From the NCBI GenBank assembly GCA_944388125.1, contig CALXHO010000010.1:1-50031 (forward strand): a DNA stretch of 50,031 nucleotides, given 5' to 3'. This document shows positions 34,101 through 42,166 of this stretch, in pieces. Origin of the DNA: an uncultured Gemmiger sp. Its GTDB lineage: Bacteria > Bacillota > Clostridia > Oscillospirales > Ruminococcaceae. The notes beneath the pieces are model-generated. The model was not told the DNA's origin. It saw only the letters and a program-made list of their open reading frames with translations, and did no database searches. The first letter of the stretch is position 1. Every line of letters starts with the position of its first letter. The position numbers and the translations under genes were made by a program.

Positions 34101-34131
34101 AAAAGAAACACCTGCTCTCAACAGGTGTTTC
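34101..34131 (-). terminator. Terminator of the first two-component operon
   Basis: 10-bp stem GAAACACCTG/CAGGTGTTTC followed by TTTTG on the minus strand. Confidence 0.8.
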
Positions 34132-34168
34132 CGGAACTGTACGTTTTTTTCGTATTCTGACGTTGGGA

Positions 34169-35539
34169 TCATTCTTTGCCGTTTGCACCGAACAGAATGT
34201 TCAAATGAAAGACGTCCCTCTCCGCATAGGTGGTCAGTGTGCCGTCGTATTTATGGACGATCATGCGGATGCTGCGCAGGCCGAAGCCGTGGTAATCCTT
34301 GTCTGCCTTGGTGGTCACCGGCAGGCCGTCGCGGAAGGTGAGGGTGCCGTCGAAATAGTTGTCCGCCTGGATCATCAGCAGATCTCCCTGCGCCTTGACC
34401 AGCAGGTTGATGACCCGGCGTTCCTGCTCCGAAATGGCCTTGACCGCCTCCAGTGCATTGTCCACAATGTTGCCAAACAGGCAGTAAAGGTCGCTGCCGT
34501 CGATAAAGTCCAGCTTTTCACCGTCCGCCATGCAGGAGAAGGTGATGCCGTTCTGCTCACAGTAAAGGCTTTTCTCGGTGAGAAGGACATCCAGCAGCTG
34601 ATTGCCCGTCTCCACCTTGGCGTCATAGATGGAGATGCTCTGCCGCAGATCCTCCATGTCCTTTTCCCTCAGACCGCCGTTCTGTGCTCCCAGGGCTGCA
34701 ATCTTGTAGCGGATGTCGTGGCACTTGACATTGATCAGGTCGATGGTGTCCTTGGCAATCTCGTACTGGCGGCGGCCCTGGCGGATGGCATACTGAAGGT
34801 ACTCCACCTCCTGCTTGAGCTCCCGCTTTTCCGCCGTGCGGCTGGCCAGCTGCAGTACAATGGCACAGCAGGTCACCGAAAAGAGGTTTCCGGTCTCCTT
34901 CAGCACCAGATAGTCCACGGGATCAAACTTCTGTTCCAGCTGCGTGCTGAGAAGCGTGAAGTAGATGTCCTCCACTGAGCACAGAAATACTGCGATCACC
35001 AGCACGAACACACACAGGGCCAGCAGCTGGCGATCCATCTGCCAGTTGTTGAGATGGCGCGTCGTACGGCGGATGAAAAGGAAATAGGCCAGAGCTGCCG
35101 TCGCCGCAAAGAAGATCACATAGACGATGCGATAGTACAGCAGGAAGTGCGGCACATCCCGTACCTGATCCAGTGCCCCCCGGCAGAGATCCAGCACCAT
35201 CAGCCGCAGCTTGTAGCACATATTCTGGGCTGCATAGGCCACACTGCAGCAGAACAGGATGGTGGAAAACTGCTGTGCGAAACAAAGGTACATGTGGGCG
35301 ATGGTAACGGCGAACAGGACAAGGTAGACCCCGATCCGTCCCAATACGGTATCCCCCCAGAGCCGGTAGGCCGCGGCTGCACCGATGGCCAGCACCAGGA
35401 CCCCGGCCGCACCGCCCAGCAGGCGCAGCCAGAACCGCGGCCGGCGCTTGAGGGTGAAAAAGGTCAGGCCGTAAAAAACATACAGCTCAAACAGGAATTC
35501 AAGGATGACTTCCCAATAGATAAAGGACAGTTCCGCCAT
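34169..35539 (-). CDS. GHKL-domain sensor histidine kinase (AgrC-like), module 1
   Basis: 456 residues; ATG 35539 with GGAGG upstream. About six hydrophobic segments in the first 230 residues form an AgrC-like sensor, then a coiled-coil linker (EKRELKQEVEYLQYAIRQG) and the phosphoacceptor H274 in INVKCHDIRYKI. The ATPase domain has the N-box FGNIVDNALEAVKAI and the G-box YHGFGLRSIRMIVHKYDG. It lies 2 nt after its response regulator gene. The ligand is unknown; AgrC relatives sense peptides, but no precursor peptide gene is seen. Confidence 0.9.
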   Translation of the reverse strand: MAELSFIYWEVILEFLFELYVFYGLTFFTLKRRPRFWLRLLGGAAGVLVLAIGAAAAYRLWGDTVLGRIGVYLVLFAVTIAHMYLCFAQQFSTILFCCSVAYAAQNMCYKLRLMVLDLCRGALDQVRDVPHFLLYYRIVYVIFFAATAALAYFLFIRRTTRHLNNWQMDRQLLALCVFVLVIAVFLCSVEDIYFTLLSTQLEQKFDPVDYLVLKETGNLFSVTCCAIVLQLASRTAEKRELKQEVEYLQYAIRQGRRQYEIAKDTIDLINVKCHDIRYKIAALGAQNGGLREKDMEDLRQSISIYDAKVETGNQLLDVLLTEKSLYCEQNGITFSCMADGEKLDFIDGSDLYCLFGNIVDNALEAVKAISEQERRVINLLVKAQGDLLMIQADNYFDGTLTFRDGLPVTTKADKDYHGFGLRSIRMIVHKYDGTLTTYAERDVFHLNILFGANGKE

Positions 35540-35541
35540 CG

Positions 35542-36258
35542 TCACTTTCCTCCCTGGAAACCTGCGTACCAGTTGGTCAGTTCCGCCAGGAAGGCCGCCC
35601 GCCGGGGGCGGCTGATCTGAAGCGTGGTGCTGCCCACCTGGACTGTGTATCCCTTGACTTTGACCACAAATTTGGGATTGACCAGATAGCACTTGTTGCA
35701 GCGCAGGAATCCGAAATCGTGCAGCTCCTGCTCCACATCGGAGAGCACGCCGGTGCGCTCGATGACATCGTCCACCAGATGATAGATCAAACGATGATTA
35801 AGGATCTCCACATACATCAGCTTGTCGGTGGAGATCCGGCAGATGCCCCCCGACGAACTGACTGTGAAACTGCGCTCCTCGTTCATCAGATAGATGTCCA
35901 GCGCCTTTTTGAATTTCAGCGAGAAATCATAGTAGCTGACCGGTTTGACCAGAAATCCCACCGCGTCCACCTCGTAGCCTTTCAGGGCATACTGAACCAG
36001 ATTGGTGGCAAAAATCAGGGAGACGTTGCGGTCCAGCTTCCGCAGGGCGGCAGCGGTCTCCATGCCGTCCCGGCCGGGCATCTGGATGTCCAGGAACACC
36101 ACTGCGTAAATGGGACGGTATTCCCGGAGAAATTTTTCCCCGCTCTCACTTCTGGTGACCTCAAACTCCTGGCCCGTTTCGGCTGCGTAGCGCGCGATAT
36201 ACTCGGTCAGGGTCTGGGCCGCCGGGGTTTCATCTTCAACTATGGCGATCTGTTTCAC
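35542..36258 (-). CDS. LytTR-family response regulator, module 1
   Basis: 238 residues from GTG 36258. Receiver domain: acidic pocket E8/D9/E10, phosphoacceptor D57 in VVFLDIQMPGRDG, and the conserved Lys in FLVKPVSYYDF. C-terminal LytTR DNA-binding domain (about 130-238) with YVEILNHRLIYHL and FLRCNKCYLVNPKFV. It closely parallels the module 2 regulator (41079-41789), including identical position of D57, so the two are paralogues. Confidence 0.92.
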   Translation of the reverse strand: MKQIAIVEDETPAAQTLTEYIARYAAETGQEFEVTRSESGEKFLREYRPIYAVVFLDIQMPGRDGMETAAALRKLDRNVSLIFATNLVQYALKGYEVDAVGFLVKPVSYYDFSLKFKKALDIYLMNEERSFTVSSSGGICRISTDKLMYVEILNHRLIYHLVDDVIERTGVLSDVEQELHDFGFLRCNKCYLVNPKFVVKVKGYTVQVGSTTLQISRPRRAAFLAELTNWYAGFQGGK

Positions 36259-36294
36259 GTTTCACCGTACCTTTCAGCCGGTCATTCTGTTTTT

Positions 36295-36323
36295 ATTATA
36301 CCGTTGTGCGCCCCGCTGCGCAA
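36295..36323 (-). promoter_or_regulatory. Promoter of two-component module 1
   Basis: TTGCGC (36318-36323), 17-bp spacer, TATAAT (36295-36300) followed by AAAAACA. Very similar to the module 2 promoter. Confidence 0.7.
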
Positions 36324-36344
36324 GGCGCACGGCGCCGCCCCCGG

Positions 36345-36405
36345 CAAAAAAAACGTCCCGGCATAAACCAACCCCCGTCCCACGGGACTGGCGTGAGCGG
36401 GGGTT
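36345..36405 (-). terminator. Probable terminator after the gtrA-like gene
   Basis: AACCCCCG/CGGGGGTT stem (36370-36377 with 36398-36405); a T-run on the minus strand (36345-36352) comes some 17 nt later. Not a textbook terminator. Confidence 0.45.
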
Positions 36406-36480
36406 GCTTGCGGCATCCGGAGTACAGGGATATTGATTCGGAAGGTCGGATCCCGCGGGGAAATGGTTCAGTTGTAGAAA

Positions 36481-37053
36481 TTATTCGGCGCTGCCGGAAG
36501 CCTTGGGGGCGCTGTCCGCCGAGGGGAAGATGATCTTGTTGACAAAGAAGAACACGATCATCGAGATGCCGCCGTTGAGCACCGTGGTGCCGATGTTGTA
36601 GATGAAGTCGGGAACCAGCAGACCGGCCACCGCGACCCAGATGCAGTTGATGGAGTTGACGATGCAGGTGATGACGCAGAACGCCAGCAGGTACCAGGCG
36701 ATCTGGGGGCCAAGCTTGCCCTTGGAGCGGAAGACGAAGTTGCGCTGGATGGGGAAGTTGATGCATTCACCGATGACCATGGCCACCATGTAGGCGCAGA
36801 AGTAAGCCAGACCGCCGTGAGCCTGATCGTAACCCAGAATGTTCCACTCGAAGGTCTCGCCGAACAGGGTGATGGGAATGCCCGGCCAGCCGAAGCTGGC
36901 ATCGCCCAGGCCCGCGAAAGCCGCCGGCAGGAACTGAAGCATCAGGTACTTGAATACCGTAATGACATTGCTGACGATGACAAACAGGCCGCCTTCACGC
37001 ACCCACTTGGCTGCCGCCGGATGTTTTGCGGCGAAATTAGACCAGATATTCAT
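36481..37053 (-). CDS. GtrA-like integral membrane protein
   Basis: 190 residues; ATG 37053 overlaps the TGA of the GH3 gene, with AAGGAG upstream. Four hydrophobic segments are present. GECINFPIQRNFVFRSKG matches the conserved GtrA/DPMS_TM motif (…N-x-x-F-x-x-x-R-x-F-V-F), and IVFFFVNKIIFP is the closing one. GtrA proteins are thought to flip or hold polyprenyl-linked sugars. Coupling to a GH3 enzyme suggests a role in handling a glycoconjugate or its sugar; this is inference. Confidence 0.8.
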   Translation of the reverse strand: MNIWSNFAAKHPAAAKWVREGGLFVIVSNVITVFKYLMLQFLPAAFAGLGDASFGWPGIPITLFGETFEWNILGYDQAHGGLAYFCAYMVAMVIGECINFPIQRNFVFRSKGKLGPQIAWYLLAFCVITCIVNSINCIWVAVAGLLVPDFIYNIGTTVLNGGISMIVFFFVNKIIFPSADSAPKASGSAE

Positions 37054-39482
37054 CACTTGCTCTCCTTTTTCTCTGCGATGCGCTTGTCCATGAACGAATT
37101 GAGCACCATATTGCGGACCAGCTCAAAGAGGACGCGCAGGATACCGATGATCCAGAAGCCCTTGAGTTCCATGACCAGGCCGTCCACCATGCCCATGCTG
37201 ACCATACCGCCCGTCATTTTGGCGATGGCACGCAGCGGCATATTGTAGTTGAACAGCAGGTTCAGGTCGGGGTTGCCGGCCTTGAGGCTCTTGTCCAGCA
37301 GATGCTTGTGGATGACGTGGACCAGCCAACCCAGCGGGCTGCGGCCGTGGCCGATCTCGCCCAGGGTCATGTTGCGGTCGATGGCCACCTTTTCCTCCAG
37401 GATGGGGCGTCCCAGAATGGCCGAGAACTCCACCTCGGGCACATCCTGCACCTGGCCGCTGACGTAGTGGGGCAGCGAGTTGCCCACATACGGGTTGGCA
37501 TCGCCGGAGGATTCCACCGTGACGGTGCCCTCCAGGCGGATATCCTCGCAGGAAGAACCCACGCGCACCACATAGCTGCCGCCTTCCACGGCCCAGTGAC
37601 CGGCGGGCTCGTTCCAGTAACGGAAAGCCTTGTCATCCAGCGGGATGGAGACGGTCTTGCTCTCCCCTGCCTCCAGCGAAACGCGGGCAAAGCCCTTCAG
37701 TTCCTGCATGGGGCGGAAAATCTCGGCATCGGGTTTGGAAATATAGACCTGAACCACCTCGTCGCCCGCACGGTCGCCGGTATTGGTGACCGTCAGCGAG
37801 ACGCCGGTGGGTGTGGCGTGGAGGTCCTTGTACTCGAAGGTGGTGTAGGACAGGCCGTAGCCGAAGGGCATGGCCACCGGCACGCCCGCCGTCTGGTAGT
37901 AGCGGTAGCCGACATAGAGGCCCTCGCGGTACTGGACGGTGCGGCCGTCCTTGCCGAAGTTGTTGTAGGAGGGGTTGTCCTCGCAGTGCAGCGGCCAGGT
38001 CTCGGCCAGACGTCCGGCGGGGTTCACCTTTCCGGTCAGCACATCCAGCACGGCACCGGCGCTCGCCTGGCCGCCCAGGCCCGCCCAGACCAGTGCCTGG
38101 CAGTGGCTCTGCCAGTTGGTCTCAATGGCGCTGCCGCAGCTCAAAATGACAATCAGATGGGGGTTGGCACGATGCACCGCCAGCAGCAGGTCGATCTGGT
38201 TTTTGGCCAGCTTCATATCGCTGCGGTCCAGGCCCTCGCTCTCCTTGACCTCATCCAGGCCGAGGAACAGCAGAACCGTTTCCGCCTTTTCGGCCAGCTT
38301 GACGGCCTCGGCCTGAAGGGCAGCGTCCGGCTTGCCGTAACGGTCGAAGCCCTTGGCAAAGCCCACCGTCTTGAGGCCGCTCTGCTCGAACACCTGCAGG
38401 AAGCTGTCCACCTTGGGAGCGTTGACCATACTGGAACCAGCGCCCTGATAGCGCGGGGTCTGGGCAAAATCGCCGATGACGGCAATGCGGTCCTCCGGGT
38501 TCAGCGGCAGCAGGCCGCCCTTGTTCTTGAGCAGGACGATGCTCTCCGCCGCGGCCTTGCGGGCCAGGGCATGGTGGGCATCCCAGTCGATGGTCTTGGG
38601 GGCCTTTTCCAGCGCCTTGCTGGTGGATTCCACCAGGGACAGGAATTCCTCCAGGCGGGCATTGATATCCGCCTCCGAGATCTTGCCGGCCTTGACTGCC
38701 TTGACCAGCTCCCGCACCGAATCCAGGCCGGGGGCGGGCATTTCCAGGGTGGAGCCGTTCTTGACGCCCAGGGCGTGATCGTTGGAGCCGCCCCAGTCGG
38801 TGACGACGGCGCCGTCAAATCCCCAGGTATCCCGCAGGATCTCCTTGAGCAGATGGGCGTTCTCGTTGGCGTAAGTACCGTTGACCAGGTTGTAGCTGGT
38901 CATGATGGTCTTGGGACGGCCCTCGGTGACGGCGATCTCAAAGTTGGTGAGGTAGAGTTCCCGCAGGGTGCGCTCATCCACCACCGAGTCGGTGGCCATG
39001 CGGCGCAGTTCCTGGCTGTTGGCTGCAAAATGCTTGGGGCAGGCGGAAATGCCGTTCTCCTGAATACCGCGGATGTAAGCGGCAGCCATCTTGCCCGCCA
39101 GGTAGGGGTCCTCCGAGAAGTATTCAAAGTTCCGTCCGCACAGCGGGCTGCGCTTGGTGTTCAGGCCGGGGCCCAGCAGTACGGCAACGTCCTGCGCGGC
39201 AGCTTCCTGGCCCAGCGCCCGGCCGATCTCCTCGCCCAGGGCAGGGTCCCAGCTACTGGCAACGGCCGACGCCGTGGGGAAGCAGGTCGCAGGCTCACTG
39301 GGATTGATGCCCAGATGGTCGCTCTCCCCTGCCTGCTTGCGCACGCCGTGGGGGCCGTCCGACAGCCAGATCGAAGGGATGCCGTACTGCGGCAGTCCCC
39401 GCGACCGGAAAGTATCCGCACCGGAAAGCAGTGCACATTTTTGTTCCAGGGTCAGGGATTTGATCTTGTCTTTCAAGCTCAT
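37053..39482 (-). CDS. GH3-family beta-glucosidase-like hydrolase, conventional domain order
   Basis: 809 residues; ATG 39482 was chosen because MSLKDKIKSLTLEQKCALLSG is the family opening, though its ribosome binding site (GAGAAAG) is weak. Domains: TIM barrel (1-~300) with SDGPHG (41-46), KHFAANSQE (150-158) and nucleophile D229 in VVTDWGG; alpha/beta GH3_C domain (~320-560); fibronectin-III-like domain (~590-660); and a C-terminal extension (~680-809) rich in hydrophobic residues, seen in many clostridial GH3s. There is no signal peptide, so it should act in the cytoplasm on imported oligosaccharides. Paired by a one-codon overlap with gtrA-like. Confidence 0.93.
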   Translation of the reverse strand: MSLKDKIKSLTLEQKCALLSGADTFRSRGLPQYGIPSIWLSDGPHGVRKQAGESDHLGINPSEPATCFPTASAVASSWDPALGEEIGRALGQEAAAQDVAVLLGPGLNTKRSPLCGRNFEYFSEDPYLAGKMAAAYIRGIQENGISACPKHFAANSQELRRMATDSVVDERTLRELYLTNFEIAVTEGRPKTIMTSYNLVNGTYANENAHLLKEILRDTWGFDGAVVTDWGGSNDHALGVKNGSTLEMPAPGLDSVRELVKAVKAGKISEADINARLEEFLSLVESTSKALEKAPKTIDWDAHHALARKAAAESIVLLKNKGGLLPLNPEDRIAVIGDFAQTPRYQGAGSSMVNAPKVDSFLQVFEQSGLKTVGFAKGFDRYGKPDAALQAEAVKLAEKAETVLLFLGLDEVKESEGLDRSDMKLAKNQIDLLLAVHRANPHLIVILSCGSAIETNWQSHCQALVWAGLGGQASAGAVLDVLTGKVNPAGRLAETWPLHCEDNPSYNNFGKDGRTVQYREGLYVGYRYYQTAGVPVAMPFGYGLSYTTFEYKDLHATPTGVSLTVTNTGDRAGDEVVQVYISKPDAEIFRPMQELKGFARVSLEAGESKTVSIPLDDKAFRYWNEPAGHWAVEGGSYVVRVGSSCEDIRLEGTVTVESSGDANPYVGNSLPHYVSGQVQDVPEVEFSAILGRPILEEKVAIDRNMTLGEIGHGRSPLGWLVHVIHKHLLDKSLKAGNPDLNLLFNYNMPLRAIAKMTGGMVSMGMVDGLVMELKGFWIIGILRVLFELVRNMVLNSFMDKRIAEKKESK

Positions 39483-39614
39483 CTTTCTCAACTCACACTT
39501 TCTTGATGGAAATGGTTTCGGTCGTCCTGTATGACACATCCTCGGGAGAAAACCGCCCCTTCCGCACGGCGGTCGTTCCCCTGTGAGGTTTTTTGACAAT
39601 GCTATTGTAGCATA

Positions 39615-39685
39615 CCCGTTTTGTTTTACACGGAATTTGCACAACCTGCCTTTTCTCCGGCAAACTTTGCATTTTCCCCGTTTTG
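39615..39685 (-). promoter_or_regulatory. Two CAAAACGGG direct repeats at the GH3 promoter
   Basis: Identical 9-mers at 39615-39623 (in the promoter spacer) and 39677-39685, about six helical turns apart. Possible binding sites for the adjacent LytTR regulator or another factor. Confidence 0.35.
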
Positions 39686-39753
39686 CGTCGAAAATTCTTT
39701 GTGCATACCTGACAAATACCGTCCGGTTTCCCTTGTGCACTTTCCCAAAGGGC

Positions 39754-39801
39754 AAAAAAACAGCCCCCGCAGCATCGCCCGGAAAGGCAGTGCTGCGGGG
39801 G
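39754..39801 (-). terminator. Terminator of two-component module 2
   Basis: 11-bp stem CCCCCGCAGCA/TGCTGCGGGGG followed on the minus strand by CTG and seven T. Confidence 0.9.
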
Positions 39802-39816
39802 TTTGTCCGCGCCCGA

Positions 39817-41082
39817 TCAGGTGCGGTTGGGAAGCAGAATGCGCAGGATGAACCAGTTATCCTCACAGTGGACGGTAACGGTGCCGCTGTACTTTTCGGC
39901 GGCGGCACGCACGGTACGCACCCCGTAGCCATGGGGCGGCATGCCGTCGGCATCCAGCTGCACCGGGATCTCGCAGTAATTTTCAAACCGCAGCATGACA
40001 AAGCCGTGCTGGGCATAGATGGCCACGCGGATCAGGCGCTTTTCCGGGTCGGCCAGGGTCTGCACGCTCTCGGTGGCGTTGTCCAGCGCCGTGCCCACAA
40101 TGGTACAAATGTCCCCCGTGGGCATGAAATCCAGCAGGTGACCGTCGGCCACGCAGGTAAAGTTGATGTCGTGCTGCTGGCAGTAGAGGCTCTTGGCGGT
40201 GAGCAGGGTGTCCAGCACCGCGTTGCCGGTCTTGTTCTGGGCCTCATACATTTGGATGCCGCTCTCCATCTCGTCCAGGGCAGCGGCCTTCTTGCCAGGG
40301 TCCTGCTCGGCACGGATGGCGGCGATCTGCATCTTCAGGTCGTGGCAGTGGCGGTTGATGAGGCGGATGCTCTCCCGGCTTTGCTGGTACTGCTCATACT
40401 GGCGGTGGAGGACGTTGTCCATGGCTTCCAGTTCCCGGTGGAGGCTGGCCTCCATCAGCTGTTCCTGCTGGATGGAAAGTACCAGCACGCCGGCCAGATC
40501 CACCAGCGTCCGGATATAAAAGACATCCATGGTCACGGTCCCTGCCCGGGTAAAGGCGAAGTTGCTCACCGCAAAGGCGGCCAGAGCCATGACCACAGCG
40601 CTGCACAGCGCCCGCCGCGTGATGCCCAGCTCGGGATTTTTGCGCACCCGCCGGAATTCAAACCGATAGACAAAACCGTATACCAGCCCGTAAACCAAAA
40701 GCAGCAGGATCAGGGACCGGGGTTCCCGGGCGCCGCTCTGCGGCCAGAGCAGGCAGTGGATCTGCCATTCCAGGCTGGCGGCAAATTCCGCCAGAATAAA
40801 AGCCCGGGCACAGCAGTACCCCGCCTCCCGGGCATTGACCGAACAGCACAGATACAGAAAGGCGTACATGGCGGCTACGGCAGCAGCCATGCAGGGAATC
40901 CACCAGGCAATGGGGACATTGCCGGTCAGCTGGAGAAAGAGGCTGAGCCCCGCCAGCCAGAACCCGGCAGATACCGCCGTGGCGGTGCGTCCGAACCGTC
41001 TGCGCAGGGCCAGGATGTACAGCAGGCAGGCCAGCCACTCGGCCAGGGCGGTGTACTGTCGGGGAATATCGGGCAGGATCAT
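39817..41082 (-). CDS. GHKL-domain sensor histidine kinase, module 2
   Basis: 421 residues; the ATG overlaps the TGA of the regulator gene (ATGA). About six hydrophobic segments (1-200), phosphoacceptor H247 in INRHCHDLKMQI, N-box GTALDNATESVQTL and G-box HGYGVRTVRAAAEKYSG. Domain plan equals the module 1 kinase, but the sensor region is quite different in sequence, so the two should respond to different signals. Confidence 0.9.
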   Translation of the reverse strand: MILPDIPRQYTALAEWLACLLYILALRRRFGRTATAVSAGFWLAGLSLFLQLTGNVPIAWWIPCMAAAVAAMYAFLYLCCSVNAREAGYCCARAFILAEFAASLEWQIHCLLWPQSGAREPRSLILLLLVYGLVYGFVYRFEFRRVRKNPELGITRRALCSAVVMALAAFAVSNFAFTRAGTVTMDVFYIRTLVDLAGVLVLSIQQEQLMEASLHRELEAMDNVLHRQYEQYQQSRESIRLINRHCHDLKMQIAAIRAEQDPGKKAAALDEMESGIQMYEAQNKTGNAVLDTLLTAKSLYCQQHDINFTCVADGHLLDFMPTGDICTIVGTALDNATESVQTLADPEKRLIRVAIYAQHGFVMLRFENYCEIPVQLDADGMPPHGYGVRTVRAAAEKYSGTVTVHCEDNWFILRILLPNRT

Positions 41083-41789
41083 CTGACGCCTCCCCCGATG
41101 TAGTCGGTCAGCGCCTCCAGAAAGGCCTTTTTCTTGGGACGGCTGATCTGCAGGGCATGGGGCCCCACCTGCACCGTGTTCTGCCGGACTTCCAGCACCT
41201 GTTCCAGGTTGACCAGATATCCGCTGTTGCAGCGGGCAAAGGGTTTGTCGGACAGTTTCTCCTCATAGCTTTTCAGGCTGCCGGGGGTGAGCACGTCCCC
41301 GTCCTCGGTGTAGAACCGGACGTAGTGGCCCTCACTCTCCAGGTAGTAGATGGTGGCCACGTCAATGCGCCGCAGCCCCCCCTCAATGGGCACCGTCAGA
41401 AAAACCTTCTGGCGGCGGCGCAGGCGGTCCACAGCCTTCTGCAGCTGCTGGGAAAAGGCAAAGTACGGCACCGGCTTGAGAATATAATCCAGCGCATCCA
41501 CCGCATAGCCCCGGATGGCAAACTGCGCCATATTGGTGATGAAGATCAGGATGACGTCCCTGTCCACCCTGCGGATGGCCTCCGCGGCAGCCATGCCGTC
41601 CATGCGGCGCATCTGCACGTCCAGCAGGATGATGTCATACACCGCCTTGTAGTCGGAGACAATCTCATCCCCGTCCTCAAAGGTGGTCAGCTCAAACATC
41701 TTGCCGAACTGCCGCTCATACCGGCGGATGTAGCCGGCAAGCTGTTCCCGCACCTGAGGGTCATCCTCCACTATGGCGATGTGGATCAT
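41079..41789 (-). CDS. LytTR-family response regulator, module 2
   Basis: 236 residues. Receiver with E8/D9/D10 and D57 in IILLDVQMRRMDG, a Lys in YILKPVPYFAF, and a C-terminal LytTR domain (YYLESEGHYVRFY, FARCNSGYLVNLEQV). First gene of module 2 and paralogous to 35542-36258. Its promoter has a near-consensus -10 element. Confidence 0.92.
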   Translation of the reverse strand: MIHIAIVEDDPQVREQLAGYIRRYERQFGKMFELTTFEDGDEIVSDYKAVYDIILLDVQMRRMDGMAAAEAIRRVDRDVILIFITNMAQFAIRGYAVDALDYILKPVPYFAFSQQLQKAVDRLRRRQKVFLTVPIEGGLRRIDVATIYYLESEGHYVRFYTEDGDVLTPGSLKSYEEKLSDKPFARCNSGYLVNLEQVLEVRQNTVQVGPHALQISRPKKKAFLEALTDYIGGGVR

Positions 41790-41826
41790 CTGCGCCGCCC
41801 GCCTTTCTCCTGTAACATTATTTTTT

Positions 41827-41855
41827 ATTATACCATGTCACCGCCTGCGCCGCAA
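41827..41855 (-). promoter_or_regulatory. Promoter of two-component module 2
   Basis: TTGCGG (41850-41855), 17-bp spacer, TATAAT (41827-41832) followed by AAAAAATAATG. Same design as at 36295-36323. Confidence 0.7.
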
Positions 41856-41939
41856 ACCCGGACCACGTCTTTTTTCCTGGATTGCCTGCGATACAGCGCC
41901 GGTTTTGTGCATCTTGCCCGGACCGGCAGGCACAAAAAA

Positions 41940-41971
41940 ATCCCGCAGACGAAAAACCTCGTCTGCGGGAT
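41940..41971 (-). terminator. Terminator of tRNA-Val
   Basis: ATCCCGCAGACGA/CGTCTGCGGGAT hairpin directly after the tRNA, with a T-run on the minus strand. Confidence 0.9.
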
Positions 41972-41974
41972 GCC

Positions 41975-42051
41975 TGGTGGAGAATTAGGGACTCGAACCC
42001 CAGACCCCTTGCGTGTGATGCAAATGCTCTAACCAGCTGAGCTAATCCTCC
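41975..42051 (-). tRNA. tRNA-Val (CAC)
   Basis: 77 nt with encoded CCA and A discriminator. The anticodon loop ATCACAC places T33 before CAC, and the stem is TTTGC/GCAAG. Acceptor arm GGAGGAT/ATTCTCC, T-arm GGGGTTCGAGTCC. Reads GUG. Confidence 0.92.
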
Positions 42052-42063
42052 GTAGCAGAAAAG

Positions 42064-42093
42064 ATTATAGCACAGCCGGGATTCAAAAGTCAA
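42064..42093 (-). promoter_or_regulatory. Promoter of tRNA-Val, overlapping the rnf terminator
   Basis: TTGACT (42088-42093), 18-bp spacer, TATAAT (42064-42069). The -35 bases overlap the 3' end of the rnf terminator stem. Confidence 0.7.
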
Positions 42094-42144
42094 GCCCCAG
42101 CCCCCACTTTTTTCTCAAAGAGAATCCGGCGGGTCCGGGGCTTG
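42086..42144 (-). terminator. Terminator of the rnf operon
   Basis: CAAGCCCC/GGGGCTTG outer stem (42091-42098 with 42137-42144) with a long loop, then CTTTTG on the minus strand. 22 nt after rnfB. Confidence 0.65.
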
Positions 42145-42166
42145 ATCTTATGGCATTGTCAGCCCG

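Larger units (their letters stand above)
39483..39816. other. Control region upstream of the conventional GH3 gene
   Basis: 334 nt with no gene. Minus-strand promoter with TACAAT (plus-strand 39604-39609) and a poor -35 15-16 bp away. CAAAACGGG occurs twice on the minus strand (39615-39623 and 39677-39685), 62 nt apart. The kinase terminator is at the right end. Confidence 0.55.

Noticed and set aside
30811-34341. 1,176-codon plus-strand frame opposite the permuted GH3
   Set aside because: Val/Gly/Asp-rich shadow without motif or ribosome binding site; the minus-strand GH3 motifs are unambiguous.
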